Part shown: positions 20,089 to 28,253 of the stretch, piece by piece | Numbering within the stretch: position 1 is the first letter of the stretch | Layout: each line of letters begins with the position of its first letter | NCBI GenBank assembly: GCA_002690045.1 | Contig: NZDE01000008.1 | Span: forward strand, 1-64,000 | From: Alphaproteobacteria bacterium | Lineage (GTDB): Bacteria; Pseudomonadota; Alphaproteobacteria; Micavibrionales; Micavibrionaceae | Direction: 5' to 3' | Length of the DNA stretch: 64,000 nt | Notes under the pieces: model-generated | Databases searched by the model: none | The model's input: the letters and a program-made list of their open reading frames with translations, nothing else | Told to the model about the DNA's origin: nothing | Translations under genes and position numbers: made by a program

Positions 20089-21333
20089 TTAGACGGCTTT
20101 TTTTACGCTACGCTTTTTGGAGTTGCTGTAGTCGAGTTGTGGTATGGGGCGTGCTATACTTGAGTTCATATATTCGGTAATAGTTTCTATGGCACCTTGC
20201 ATCTTGGGGACGGGGATAGGTCTGGATGTACGTTTTTCAGCTACATAATGTGACATGGCTCCTAGGGCCTCTAGGTGGAAACTTTGGCGGCCGATATTGT
20301 TAAGTGGGTACCAAAGTGCCCGGTCATACCCGCGCAGCCAGGCGAATTGTGCTGGTGCTAAAACGCCGCCTTCTTCACGGGCGGTGACAAGGGCGCGTAA
20401 CAAGGCCGTGACGACGTAGGCATGTTGATTGCAATTGCTGAGTGTTTCACCGGATATTTTGGGGTCTTTGAGTATCGCGCGTGCCTCTTTCAGTAAGGTT
20501 TTATCTTTGCCTAGTTGAAGGCCGTTTTTGAATGTCCAGCATGAGGCAACGCGGCCTAACATCACATCTGATTCTTTGCGCTTGCGCGCCGCTTTCAGAC
20601 AGAAAGATGCCAGTAAAATCTGTTGATATGGTTTTAATGCAGAAGGCCCCTTCCAGCGTGTGCCAAGCTGTTTACGAAAGGCTTTGAAAGCGGCATCTTC
20701 GTCAATTTTTCCATCAGGAACGGGGATTTCTTCGTATGCTAGCCATTCTTCTGGTCCTAATGCCTCCGCGAAGGAAGGCAATTCTGCCGGCACTGGTGTT
20801 CCAGGCGGTCTTGGTGGTTGCGTGGAGGGGTTGAAATCAATAAAAGGGCTGATAACTGGGAATACGAGAGATTGGCGACGAATGAGGCCCTCTAAACCTA
20901 ATTTTTGACGATATTGCGTGTTTGGCCCTTTAAACATGGCCCACAATGCGGCCCCGGCCAAAATGATCACAAAAGGTATTTTCATGGGTTGCATGGTTAG
21001 GGCATTAAAAAGGGAAAGGTGATTATATCCCATTTTTTCTTTGTGGTAGTCAGGAGTGTTTTCAAACCCAGCTTGCCAGGGCACCATTTTTTCTGTCACG
21101 GGATAGTATACTTTGTATTGACCGTCTTTTATAAGGCCAATCATTTCCCCCAGATCGATAAATATTTTTACAATCCACATTTCACCATAGCGTATCCAGC
21201 GTACCATATTGCGCACTTCGTGATCATAGTAATACCAGAAAAGCCATACAAGTACGCCTATTACGACCAGGAGTATTGCCCAGCCAATTGCATTCTCATG
21301 TAACGTATTTTCTGCTTGTTGTCCGCCAGACAA
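20089..21333 (-). CDS. dotM: Dot/Icm coupling-complex protein DotM/IcmP-like
   Basis: A 414-residue homologue of DotM/IcmP, the partner of DotL in the type IVB coupling complex, where it binds acidic effector signals. There is an N-terminal membrane segment (AIGWAILLVVIGVLVWLFWYYY), a second one near residue 120 (IPFVIILAGAALWAMF), then a cytoplasmic domain with the family blocks WLAYEEIPVPDGKIDEDAAFKAF, LGTRWKGP, HAYVVTALL and FAWLRGYDRALWYPLNNIGR. The start is a TTG preceded by AGGG; the next ATG would remove the first membrane helix. It heads a minus-strand operon with the small membrane protein, dotL and the pilin-like gene. Confidence 0.85.
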   Translation of the reverse strand: MSGGQQAENTLHENAIGWAILLVVIGVLVWLFWYYYDHEVRNMVRWIRYGEMWIVKIFIDLGEMIGLIKDGQYKVYYPVTEKMVPWQAGFENTPDYHKEKMGYNHLSLFNALTMQPMKIPFVIILAGAALWAMFKGPNTQYRQKLGLEGLIRRQSLVFPVISPFIDFNPSTQPPRPPGTPVPAELPSFAEALGPEEWLAYEEIPVPDGKIDEDAAFKAFRKQLGTRWKGPSALKPYQQILLASFCLKAARKRKESDVMLGRVASCWTFKNGLQLGKDKTLLKEARAILKDPKISGETLSNCNQHAYVVTALLRALVTAREEGGVLAPAQFAWLRGYDRALWYPLNNIGRQSFHLEALGAMSHYVAEKRTSRPIPVPKMQGAIETITEYMNSSIARPIPQLDYSNSKKRSVKKAV

Positions 21334-21711
21334 TAGATAGCCCTATTATGATAAAAGTTAAAACATACCCGTATATAGTAATTTATCAGAAAAATTGGGG
21401 TAATACCAATATGCGCCGATTAAAAATCTTTTCAAATTATTTTTGTAAAACTTCGTAAAAACAGCTTGAAATGTGTCTGGATTTTTGGCAAAACTCATAA
21501 TCCTTTGTTGAAATGGATCGGCTGTGGTTAAACGCTGTTTTATTTTTAATTAAAGTTAGTGAGCTACAACGTTTATATAGTCTTGGTTTGACAATTGGTT
21601 TGCAATTATTTGATCAATAAGGTATAGCGTTTGTTCATAAGGGGGCTTCGATTTTTCTCCCGTCTTTTAATAAGGGCAAAGTAAAATCGGCGATATATTT
21701 TTAGGTAGTGT
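21334..21711 (+). other. Intergenic region between dotM and tRNA-Thr
   Basis: About 380 AT-rich bases with divergent roles: the dotM promoter must lie near 21340-21400 on the minus strand and the tRNA promoter on the plus strand. TTGACA occurs at 21588-21593, without a convincing -10 at the standard distance. I see no gene or strong repeat here. Confidence 0.5.
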
Positions 21712-21787
<76 letters not shown>

Positions 21788-21823
21788 TCCTAGAAAGATC
21801 AGACATATCGTTTCTTACATTGT

Positions 21824-21898
21824 TGGGGTGTAGCCAAGCGGTAAGGCAGCGGTTTTTGGTATCGCCATGCGCAGGTTCGAATCCTGCCACCCCAGCCA
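21824..21898 (+). tRNA. tRNA-Gln (anticodon TTG)
   Basis: Acceptor TGGGGTG pairs with CACCCCA, anticodon stem GCGGT/ATCGC with loop TTTTGGT giving TTG, T-loop TTCGAAT, and encoded CCA preceded by G. The integrase gene begins 165 bases downstream and reads away, the usual layout for a tRNA used as an island attachment site. No second copy of its 3' end was found at the far side of the island. Confidence 0.96.
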
Positions 21899-22063
21899 TT
21901 TTTCCTTTCATTTTCCTTCATCGTTGTTTATAATAATCCGCAAAACCAAGGTATACCAACGGTTTTGCTTTCACATTCTTTCGTTTGCTTTCGTTCTTCT
22001 TCGCATGCATTCGTAAAAATTGGGGGTATAATTTAGGGGTATACCCCAACATGCGGGGGTACG

Positions 22064-23254
22064 ATGAAGCTCAAGGATATACAATGCCGACAGGCAAAGC
22101 CCAAAGAGAAGCAGTTTAAAATGGCCGATGGGGGCGGTTTGTATCTTCTCGTTAAACCCAATGGGAATAAGCACTGGCGCTTGAAATACAGAATTGGGGG
22201 TAAAGAAAAGTTATTAGCCATAGGTGCGTACCCCCTGTTTTCCCTTGCCGATGCAAGGCAGGCCAGAGATGACGCCAAAAGATTAATCGCAAATGGCGAA
22301 GATCCGGTAATTCATAAGAATAAGGCAAAGCAGACCGTAATACGGGATGCTAAAAATACATTTCAGGTTATTGCTATGGAATGGTACGAGGACCGCAAAG
22401 ACATTTGGAAGCCGCGTTACGCACAGGAGGTTTTAAAACGACTTGAAGAAGACATTTTCCCTCATATCGGCAAGTTTCCAATCAAGGATATTAATCGGCC
22501 CCTTATATTAGAGGTTATAAGAAAAATTGAAAAAAGAGGCGCTGTAGACCTCGCCAAAAGGCAATTGCAGAAATGCGGGGAGATTTTTCGTTATGCCATT
22601 GCCTCTGGTCGTTTAGATGATGATCCGACGTATAAAATGTCTGAAGCCCTTAAACCGGTTAAAACGCAGCATTTTTCTTCAATTGAGGTCGAGGAGCTAC
22701 CGCAATTCGTTGCTGACCTTAACGCCAATAAAGGCCGTCTATATACTACAACCCAAAACGCGCTTCGCCTTATGCTTTTGACTTTTGTTAGAACCAATGA
22801 GCTTATTAATGCCAAATGGGATGAGATTGATTTTGAACGCAAACGCTGGGTAATTCCAGCCGAACGCATGAAAATGGGCAAAGAACATATTGTTCCACTA
22901 GCAGATCAGGCGGTTAGGATATTAAAAGCACAGCGGGAAATTTCCGGGCAGTGGGACCATGTGTTTCCTAGCCCAGTCAAACCTAAGCAATCCATTAGTA
23001 ACAATACTATTTTGGGCGCGTTAAAGCGCATGGGATATCAAGGGCGCATGACAGGCCATGGCTTTAGATCTCTCGCAATGGGGGGTATAAAGCAAGAATT
23101 GGGGTACAGACACGAAGTTGTAGACCGTCAACTTGCCCATACCCCCAAAAGCAAAATTGATAAAGCCTATGATCGAGCAGCTTTTTTGGAAGAGCGCACT
23201 AGGATGATGCAAGACTGGGCCGATTACATTGCTCGCATAGGAGTTGAAAAATGA
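22064..23254 (+). CDS. int: P4-type tyrosine recombinase (island integrase)
   Basis: A 396-residue phage-type integrase. The N-terminal arm-binding domain has the DUF4102 pattern (DGGGLYLLVKPNGNKHWRLKYR, LGAYPxxSLADAR-like), followed by a SAM-like core-binding domain (about 100-190) and the catalytic domain with R in FVRTNEL, H-x-x-R in GHGFRS, the LAH histidine and the nucleophile in KAYDRAAF. These match the R-H-R-H-Y set of active enzymes. It is next to tRNA-Gln, which is the typical target for such integrases. The next gene overlaps its stop by four bases. Confidence 0.94.
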   Translation: MKLKDIQCRQAKPKEKQFKMADGGGLYLLVKPNGNKHWRLKYRIGGKEKLLAIGAYPLFSLADARQARDDAKRLIANGEDPVIHKNKAKQTVIRDAKNTFQVIAMEWYEDRKDIWKPRYAQEVLKRLEEDIFPHIGKFPIKDINRPLILEVIRKIEKRGAVDLAKRQLQKCGEIFRYAIASGRLDDDPTYKMSEALKPVKTQHFSSIEVEELPQFVADLNANKGRLYTTTQNALRLMLLTFVRTNELINAKWDEIDFERKRWVIPAERMKMGKEHIVPLADQAVRILKAQREISGQWDHVFPSPVKPKQSISNNTILGALKRMGYQGRMTGHGFRSLAMGGIKQELGYRHEVVDRQLAHTPKSKIDKAYDRAAFLEERTRMMQDWADYIARIGVEK

Positions 23255-23724
23255 GCAGGAAAGATCGATTGGCAAATATTTCTTTGCAAGAATTAAATAG
23301 TGCTCAAGAAGAGCTAGACGTTCTCTGCAAAAAATTTGGACTGAAACCATGGAAAATAACTGCTAAGAAAGCAAACTGGAAAGAACTATGTCTTAGAATG
23401 ACGGGTATACCCGCTGTGGATCCTAAAAGTCCCGGTAGAAAGAGGCTTGATGAAGCTGTTGTCGATGAAATAGGTCTTGCCGTAGATATTTACTTGGATT
23501 TTGTGACTTTTGATAAAAATGGTAATGAAATAGAGACGCCACACAAAACAAAAGAAGACCTTTTTGAAATTATAGCAGAAATGAAAGGTATTAAACCTCG
23601 ATTAAGGCCAAGTGGTGAAGAATCTAGTCCGACAGAAATTGTCAGAGGAATATATTATAATCGTTACAAAAAAGAATATCCCGAGAGGTTGCACCTTTAT
23701 CGAAACAAATATTCGGGTGATTAA
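23251..23724 (+). CDS. Unknown island protein coupled to the integrase
   Basis: A 157-residue charged protein whose ATG overlaps the integrase stop (ATGA), so the two are translationally coupled. It has no membrane segment or signal. Features are a basic PGRKRLDEAVVDEIG stretch and a C-terminal RGIYYNRYKKEYPERL segment, possibly DNA-binding, but I recognise no family. By position it could be a recombination accessory or regulator of the island. A terminator-like hairpin follows at 23803. Confidence 0.6.
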   Translation: MSRKDRLANISLQELNSAQEELDVLCKKFGLKPWKITAKKANWKELCLRMTGIPAVDPKSPGRKRLDEAVVDEIGLAVDIYLDFVTFDKNGNEIETPHKTKEDLFEIIAEMKGIKPRLRPSGEESSPTEIVRGIYYNRYKKEYPERLHLYRNKYSGD

Positions 23725-23802
23725 GCTTGGTAAGTTTTTATTCTCACAATTTAAAAAACCTATATATCGTGTTTTTTAATCATTCCATCCTTTTCAGGAA
23801 TG

Positions 23803-23826
23803 AACGGAGCTGCTCTCCGTTTTTTA
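23803..23826 (+). terminator. Terminator between integrase pair and excisionase-like gene
   Basis: AACGGAG pairs with CTCCGTT and is followed by five more T residues. A second small hairpin (CATTCC / GGAATG) lies just upstream at 23781-23802. Confidence 0.7.
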
Positions 23827-23845
23827 ACTTGAAAAGGAAGAAAAT

Positions 23846-24043
23846 ATGCATACCGAACTTTTATCAGTAAAAGAAGCGTGTGTTGCCCTTAACTGTGGCG
23901 TCACAAAGCTTTATAAACTATTCAACGATCAAAAAATAAAAGCCATTAAGTGCGAGGGCAGGACTTTTGTTACCCGTGCGGAAATTGAAGCGTTTATTGC
24001 CTCTCTTGAAAATTACAAGCCTCAGAAAATGCGAGACGTGTAA
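23846..24043 (+). CDS. Excisionase-like helix-turn-helix protein
   Basis: A 65-residue protein of the AlpA/MerR-like excisionase type: LLSVKEACVALNCGVTKLYKLF forms the helix-turn-helix, followed by IKAIKCEGRTFVTRAEIEAFIAS, the short wing and helix typical of this family. Such proteins bend DNA for excision of integrated elements or regulate the integrase. A ribosome binding site AAAAGGAAG precedes the ATG. The next start codon overlaps its stop. Confidence 0.85.
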   Translation: MHTELLSVKEACVALNCGVTKLYKLFNDQKIKAIKCEGRTFVTRAEIEAFIASLENYKPQKMRDV

Positions 24044-24129
24044 TGACAAAATCTTCGAGTGCGGCCTTATTAACCGACAAAACCCACAAAACTCACAAAA
24101 CCGTCCCTGTTTCAAATGACACCTTTTGA
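24043..24129 (+). pseudogene. Start of an island gene truncated by the IS
   Basis: An ATG overlapping the excisionase stop (TAATG) opens a 28-codon frame, MTKSSSAALLTDKTHKTHKT then VPVSNDTF, whose TGA stop is the first three bases of the IS inverted repeat. Translational coupling and abrupt ending at the IS suggest the remains of a longer gene, perhaps a replication or helicase protein of the island. No continuation of this frame is found on the other side of the IS. Confidence 0.5.
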
Positions 24130-24164
24130 CCTGCCCCACATGATGGTACCAGTTCGAGAGTTAG

Positions 24165-25037
24165 TCACTGGTTTGGTTTCAATGCGTTAGCCACCATGTG
24201 TGGTGACTCAAGCGTAGCGTAAGGCATCACACATGGTTTTGGCAAGATCGTTTGTGGTGCAGGTGGCCTATAACCGAGCGAACTATGTGGCCTTTTTGTG
24301 TTGTAATGCACCCTCCAACGCTCGATCAGAACCTGCGCTTCATGCAGAGTATCGAACAATTCACGATCCAATAATTCATCCCTGAGTTTGCCGTTAAAGC
24401 TTTCATTATAGCCATTTTCCCATGGGCTGCCCGGCTCGATATAAGTCGGTTTTACCTCCATCTTTCCCAGCCATTCCCTGACCGCTATAGCTGTAAACTC
24501 TGCGCCGTTATCGCTGCGGATATGATCAGGCATACCGCGATCAATAAACAGGTTTTCAAGTGCTTCGAGTACATCACCGCTTTTGAGCTTTCGTTTTGTC
24601 ACGATTGCCAAACATTCGCGGCTATATTCATCAATCACGGTGAGCATTCTGAATGCCCGCCCGTCTTTTGTTCGATCATGCACGAAGTCGTACGCCCAGA
24701 CATGGTTTCGCCAGGATGGACGCAGCCGAATGCAAGAGCCGTCATTCAGCCATAACCTTCCTCTCTTGGGTTGCTTCATCGGAACTTTCAGCCCTTCACG
24801 CCGCCAAATACGCCACACGCGCTTGTGATTAACCTCCCAGCCTTCGGCTTGAAGAAGCGCCGTGATACGGCGATAACCATAGCGGCCATACTCACTGGCA
24901 AGCCTTATAATGGCTTCAGTCAAAGCATCTTCATCATTGCGGCGCACATGTTCGCGGCGCTGCGTTGAACGGGGTTGTTTTATCACCGCGCAAGCCCGGC
25001 GCTCTGATACGCCGAGCTTTTCACTTACGTGATCCAC
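24165..25037 (-). CDS. IS3-family transposase, DDE domain (OrfB)
   Basis: The catalytic part of the transposase, 290 residues counted from a GTG. It has an HTH_21-type region ([15 protein letters not shown]) and the DDE triad: D in [11 protein letters not shown] in [11 protein letters not shown] in [15 protein letters not shown], with the family's K/R seven residues after the E. The frame is open across the end of orfA in the -1 register, consistent with production as an OrfAB fusion by frameshifting, although no perfect slippery sequence is obvious. It looks intact. Confidence 0.93.
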   Translation of the reverse strand: MDHVSEKLGVSERRACAVIKQPRSTQRREHVRRNDEDALTEAIIRLASEYGRYGYRRITALLQAEGWEVNHKRVWRIWRREGLKVPMKQPKRGRLWLNDGSCIRLRPSWRNHVWAYDFVHDRTKDGRAFRMLTVIDEYSRECLAIVTKRKLKSGDVLEALENLFIDRGMPDHIRSDNGAEFTAIAVREWLGKMEVKPTYIEPGSPWENGYNESFNGKLRDELLDRELFDTLHEAQVLIERWRVHYNTKRPHSSLGYRPPAPQTILPKPCVMPYATLESPHMVANALKPNQ

Positions 25038-25060
25038 GCACTCACGGCGGGCGGAAGGGC

Positions 25061-25342
25061 TTAATACTTTCCCGACAAAGCCTCTTCCAAGATCAGCTTA
25101 TCGAGCGTTAAGTCCGACACAGCCTTACGCAGCCGTTGGTTCTCTTTTTCTATTTCCTTAAAACGCTTGGCCTGATCGATATTGATCCCGCCATATTCTT
25201 TGCGCCAGCGATAATAGGTCTGCTCTGATATACCGCATGAGCGGATCGCCTGCTCAGCAGGCTGCCCCTTAGCGGTATAAATCTCTACCTCGCGTAAGAT
25301 TTTGATGATTTCCTCTGTTTTGTATCTCTTGCCTCGGCTCAT
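25061..25342 (-). CDS. IS3-family transposase, DNA-binding part (OrfA)
   Basis: A 93-residue protein starting at an ATG with AGGAGA upstream. It has the helix-turn-helix ([41 protein letters not shown]) and then a leucine-zipper-like helix ([24 protein letters not shown]), exactly the OrfA layout for this IS family. It binds the terminal repeats and pairs with OrfB. Confidence 0.93.
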   Translation of the reverse strand: MSRGKRYKTEEIIKILREVEIYTAKGQPAEQAIRSCGISEQTYYRWRKEYGGINIDQAKRFKEIEKENQRLRKAVSDLTLDKLILEEALSGKY

Positions 25343-25424
25343 AATCTGTCTCCTTTCATAAAGACTTTTATAAACCAATTCCTAACTCAAAAAATGGACC
25401 GATTTTAGGGGGCAAGGTCAACAC

Positions 25425-26264
25425 ATGCAGTTTGATATTAATAGAGCATTTCCCTACCCAGTACTTAGACCTGACGTTGATGATTATATCGATGGTGATA
25501 TGCAAGCGATCATTGAATTCGTAAGTTCAAGCAATGGTAAAAATGTAGTCGCCAAGATAAAATTTGATCTCAGCATTCCTCAACTGAAAGAATTAATCAA
25601 AACAAACTATGCTCAATACTCTATGGTTTTTGAGTGCAGAGACACCTACTATCGTAAGGCTATCTTATGCTCAGAAGATGAATTTGAAGTAGAATTTGAA
25701 GAGGGAGAGCTTCGTGGCGAAGTACAGGCAAAACCATACATAATAGCAATCAAAGACATAAAAGAGTATGAATGCTCCTTTATAAACCCTGAGTTTGGTT
25801 TGAAAAAATTTTCGTTCGATGAAGGTTCTGTGTTAGCTGTAGATCGGCCCTACTGTGTGTATATCGATAAAGATGTATTCAAACCTTTAAGCTCTGTTTT
25901 TACTTTAATTTCCGAAGAAAATGTAAAGGGTTATGAGTGGCAGATAAGGCTACAAGATGATTACGTTCATATCGTAGTTAGCAAAGACTTAAAATCCACT
26001 ATAGATTTAGCAAGAAATACAAAAAAAAATAAAGCCGTATTAATAAACTCAATATATTTTGCAGCTGTTGTACAATGCCTTTCATCACTCAAAAACATGC
26101 CAGGAGAATATGACTCATTTAGATGGGCAGAAGTTGTAAAAGAAAAATGTTTTAATCTGGGCTTAGATTTAGAAAAAGAACATGAATACCAAATAGCACA
26201 AAAACTCATGAAAATGCCTTTTTCAATGATAGATGCGCATGTATTTAATATGGAGCAAGATTAA
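25425..26264 (+). CDS. Unknown protein, first gene of a predicted defence cluster
   Basis: A 279-residue protein, beginning MQFDINRAFPYPVLRPDVDDYID, with an AT-rich, A-rich codon use different from the chromosome on either side. The N-terminal half is rich in beta pattern, the C-terminal 80 residues (AAVVQCLSSLKNMPGEYDSFRWAEVVKEKC) are helical. I recognise no domain. The ATG is only four bases beyond the IS, whose end supplies an AAGG at ribosome-binding distance. Its stop shares the A of TAATG with the next gene, so the two are coupled. Confidence 0.6.
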   Translation: MQFDINRAFPYPVLRPDVDDYIDGDMQAIIEFVSSSNGKNVVAKIKFDLSIPQLKELIKTNYAQYSMVFECRDTYYRKAILCSEDEFEVEFEEGELRGEVQAKPYIIAIKDIKEYECSFINPEFGLKKFSFDEGSVLAVDRPYCVYIDKDVFKPLSSVFTLISEENVKGYEWQIRLQDDYVHIVVSKDLKSTIDLARNTKKNKAVLINSIYFAAVVQCLSSLKNMPGEYDSFRWAEVVKEKCFNLGLDLEKEHEYQIAQKLMKMPFSMIDAHVFNMEQD

Positions 26265-27016
26265 TGGAAAAACTTAAAATTCTAAAATCTTCAACTTTAT
26301 ATGATTTGAAGAAATCAGTAAGATCCAACCTAGATAGATACAGGCAAGGAACCTTCGAAGATTACTTCAAAGACGAAACACTAACTATGTCAATTGATAT
26401 AGAGTATTCACCCGAAGAGTTTAAAGAGCTTATACCTCCAAAATCAGCAGAGCTTTATGATATTGAAAACACTCTAATTATCGGCAGAGCGTTAGGAAAC
26501 CTAACACCGTATGAGGCTAGAGACGAACGTCTCTGGGCTTATATTACTCATACCGTTGGCCTCGAATATGCCAGAAAAAGATGGCAAATACCAGAAAACG
26601 ATAATGACGCCGTGAATTACATTCTGAGCCATATATTTGCCACCAGTAAAAGGCATGTTGAAAGAGACAATGCGATATCTAGGCTCTGGTGGCTATTTCA
26701 TTTGTGCAACAGAGCAGACGACATCCCTCTCGAATTAGCTTTGAAAGTCTTTCTTTATAGATCCGATGTAAGAGCCAACATCGTTGAAAGACCGTCAACA
26801 TCACAATCACTTCCTTTGTTTGGTGCCATCCTTACAAAATTAATTGAATCTTTTGAAGGAGAACAAACATTATTTGAGAGACAAACTTTCAGGAGCTTCA
26901 TTAAAGAAATAAATACCTTAGGCGGATTTATTTTGCTTGATTGTTTATCAAGAAGCAAAGTGAGTGAAATGCTTGATGAAGTAATATTCAATAAGTTACA
27001 AATCTCCAAAGTTTAA
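26264..27016 (+). CDS. DUF6339-like protein
   Basis: A 250-residue protein coupled to the previous gene. The central block (NLTPYEARDERLWAYITHTVGLEYARKRWQIP, then RDNAISRLWWLFHLC and LFLYRSDVRANIVERP-type segment) resembles what I remember of the DUF6339 family, which occurs beside defence genes. No catalytic motif is known to me. A cytosolic, largely helical protein. The match is from memory and should be treated as tentative; the pairing with the 279-residue protein suggests a complex. Confidence 0.55.
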   Translation: MEKLKILKSSTLYDLKKSVRSNLDRYRQGTFEDYFKDETLTMSIDIEYSPEEFKELIPPKSAELYDIENTLIIGRALGNLTPYEARDERLWAYITHTVGLEYARKRWQIPENDNDAVNYILSHIFATSKRHVERDNAISRLWWLFHLCNRADDIPLELALKVFLYRSDVRANIVERPSTSQSLPLFGAILTKLIESFEGEQTLFERQTFRSFIKEINTLGGFILLDCLSRSKVSEMLDEVIFNKLQISKV

Positions 27017-27183
27017 TGGGCACTGCTACTTATGAATTTCAGTTAATCTCCTGCGCATAAATTCAAACTAATATAAAGCAAGGGTTTAACCATTCTAAAT
27101 GGTATATCCGCACAATGTTCTTATAATAAAACAAAATATTTATTCAAATAAACGCGACAGAACTTTCAGAGGGGAAAAGATCC

Positions 27184-28005
27184 ATGTCAATTACTAAAGT
27201 GAAATGTTGGTATATTCCGGGTGCTATATTAGATAAAGACTCTGTTGAAAAAAGTGAACCAACACTCAGCCTAGTAAAAAAAAGCATGCTAAAAGCCGGA
27301 TATCGGGCTTACTGTTTAACAGACAGAATAGAAATAGAAAAGTCAGCTTGGTACAGTGACTATCTAGCAGGAGATCAAACTTATTTCTATATAGAGGGGT
27401 CTGGTGTGTTTCGTTTAGTTAACATTGATCTTGTCGAAAACGAGTTCTATTTCGAGAAATCAAATATCCCCGCTGGTTTCAAGCCTTGGATATTCTTCAG
27501 CTGGCAAAGCGATTACAATCCATCAAGAAGTCATATCAAAGACGCAATTAAAAAAGCCATAGAGACCATAAACTCAAGAAACCCTAAAGTCCCAGTAGAA
27601 ATCGTAGAATCTACAAGAGATGAAGATGGGTCTGGAGACATAGTAGAGGCCATAAAAAAGAACATAGATAGAAGTCTATGTTGTGTTTTTGATATTACTA
27701 ATGTTAGCACAGTTCCTGCAAAAAATGTTGAGGAAAGCGAACAAGATACAAATGTAAAATTAAAAGATCTCCCTAATGCTAATGTTGCGTTCGAATTAGG
27801 TTACGCTTTATGCAGGAAAGTGGATAGCCAAGTATTCTTAGTTAAGAAAACTAGAGAAGATCTCAATGAAGACAATTGCCCTTTTGATTTTGATAAAAGA
27901 AAAAGAATAAAATACAACAATAAAACTGAAGTAGTTACGCAGCTAAGTGAACTAATAATCAAGCACTTTGAAAAAATTGGTTATATTGAACCTCAGCAGA
28001 ACTAA
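27184..28005 (+). CDS. TIR-like domain protein, probable defence effector
   Basis: A 273-residue protein. Residues 1-95 form a small beta-rich domain; from about residue 98 a TIR-like nucleotide-binding fold begins with PWIFFSWQSDYNPSR, continues with VEIVESTRDEDGSGDIVEAI, and includes the CVFDITNV strand and NANVAFELGYAL, where the glutamate sits where TIR and related proteins have the catalytic residue. Proteins of this type commonly deplete NAD or sense nucleotides in phage defence. No partner sensor (cyclase, Argonaute) is adjacent. GAGGGG precedes the start. A 167-base gap separates it from the preceding pair, so it may be an independent unit. Confidence 0.65.
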   Translation: MSITKVKCWYIPGAILDKDSVEKSEPTLSLVKKSMLKAGYRAYCLTDRIEIEKSAWYSDYLAGDQTYFYIEGSGVFRLVNIDLVENEFYFEKSNIPAGFKPWIFFSWQSDYNPSRSHIKDAIKKAIETINSRNPKVPVEIVESTRDEDGSGDIVEAIKKNIDRSLCCVFDITNVSTVPAKNVEESEQDTNVKLKDLPNANVAFELGYALCRKVDSQVFLVKKTREDLNEDNCPFDFDKRKRIKYNNKTEVVTQLSELIIKHFEKIGYIEPQQN

Positions 28006-28185
28006 AGGGCTTACCGTGTGTTTACCGTTATTCCCGCTAAATGCTGTAAAACCGTGTAAACACAATGCACAATAAAGCAACTTCTAAGATATGCTCTAAT
28101 ATGGTCAGAAAACGTGTCGTTACGTGCATTTTTATGCGTAAACACGTGCATGAGTATCGTTTAATATCAATGGGTTACCGATTCT

Positions 28186-28220
28186 GAAGGTCGTCAGTTC
28201 AAATCTGGCCCCCGCAACCA
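28186..28220 (+). repeat. 3' fragment of initiator tRNA-fMet (attachment-site remnant)
   Basis: Thirty-five bases from GAAGGTCGTC to CCCCCGCAACCA match the 3' end of bacterial initiator tRNA-fMet at all but two positions: variable loop, T-stem GTCAG/CTGGC, T-loop TTCAAAT, acceptor 3' strand CCCCGCA and ACCA. No 5' half is present upstream, so this is not a functional tRNA. It is what an island inserted in a tRNA-fMet gene leaves at its far end. Confidence 0.85.
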
Positions 28221-28231
28221 ATTTATTGTGT

Positions 28232-28253
28232 AAGGACGTCTTAGGGCGTCCTT
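28232..28253 (+). terminator. Hairpin following the tRNA-fMet fragment
   Basis: AAGGACG pairs with CGTCCTT around an eight-base loop. No T-run follows, so termination strength is uncertain. It may be the native terminator of the original tRNA-fMet gene. Confidence 0.45.

Larger units (their letters stand above)
24127..25420 (-). mobile_element. IS3-family insertion sequence
   Basis: About 1.29 kb, bounded by imperfect inverted repeats beginning TGACCTGCCCC (left) and TGACCTTGCCCC (right, reverse strand), with similarity continuing through GGTxCCA and GAGTTAG for some 45 bases. It carries the usual two overlapping frames for orfA and the DDE transposase, apparently intact. The bases outside the two ends (CCTTT on the left, ACACA on the right) do not form the 3-4 bp target duplication expected of this family. 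Confidence 0.9.

Noticed and set aside
21930-21950. CCGCAAAACCA as a left fMet attachment copy
   Set aside because: The match to CCGCAACCA requires a two-base insertion and is too short to be meaningful.
28013-28150. CRISPR-like array
   Set aside because: The repeats are eight bases long with irregular spacing and mixed orientation, so they are not CRISPR repeats. No cas gene is present in the window.
21824-28220. tRNA-Gln as both ends of a single intact island
   Set aside because: I looked for a second copy of the tRNA-Gln 3' end (around CACCCCAGCCA) on the right side and found none; the right end matches tRNA-fMet instead.
28186-28220. Functional tRNA gene at the island end
   Set aside because: Only the variable loop, T-arm and acceptor 3' strand are present; upstream bases do not fold into D- and anticodon-arms.
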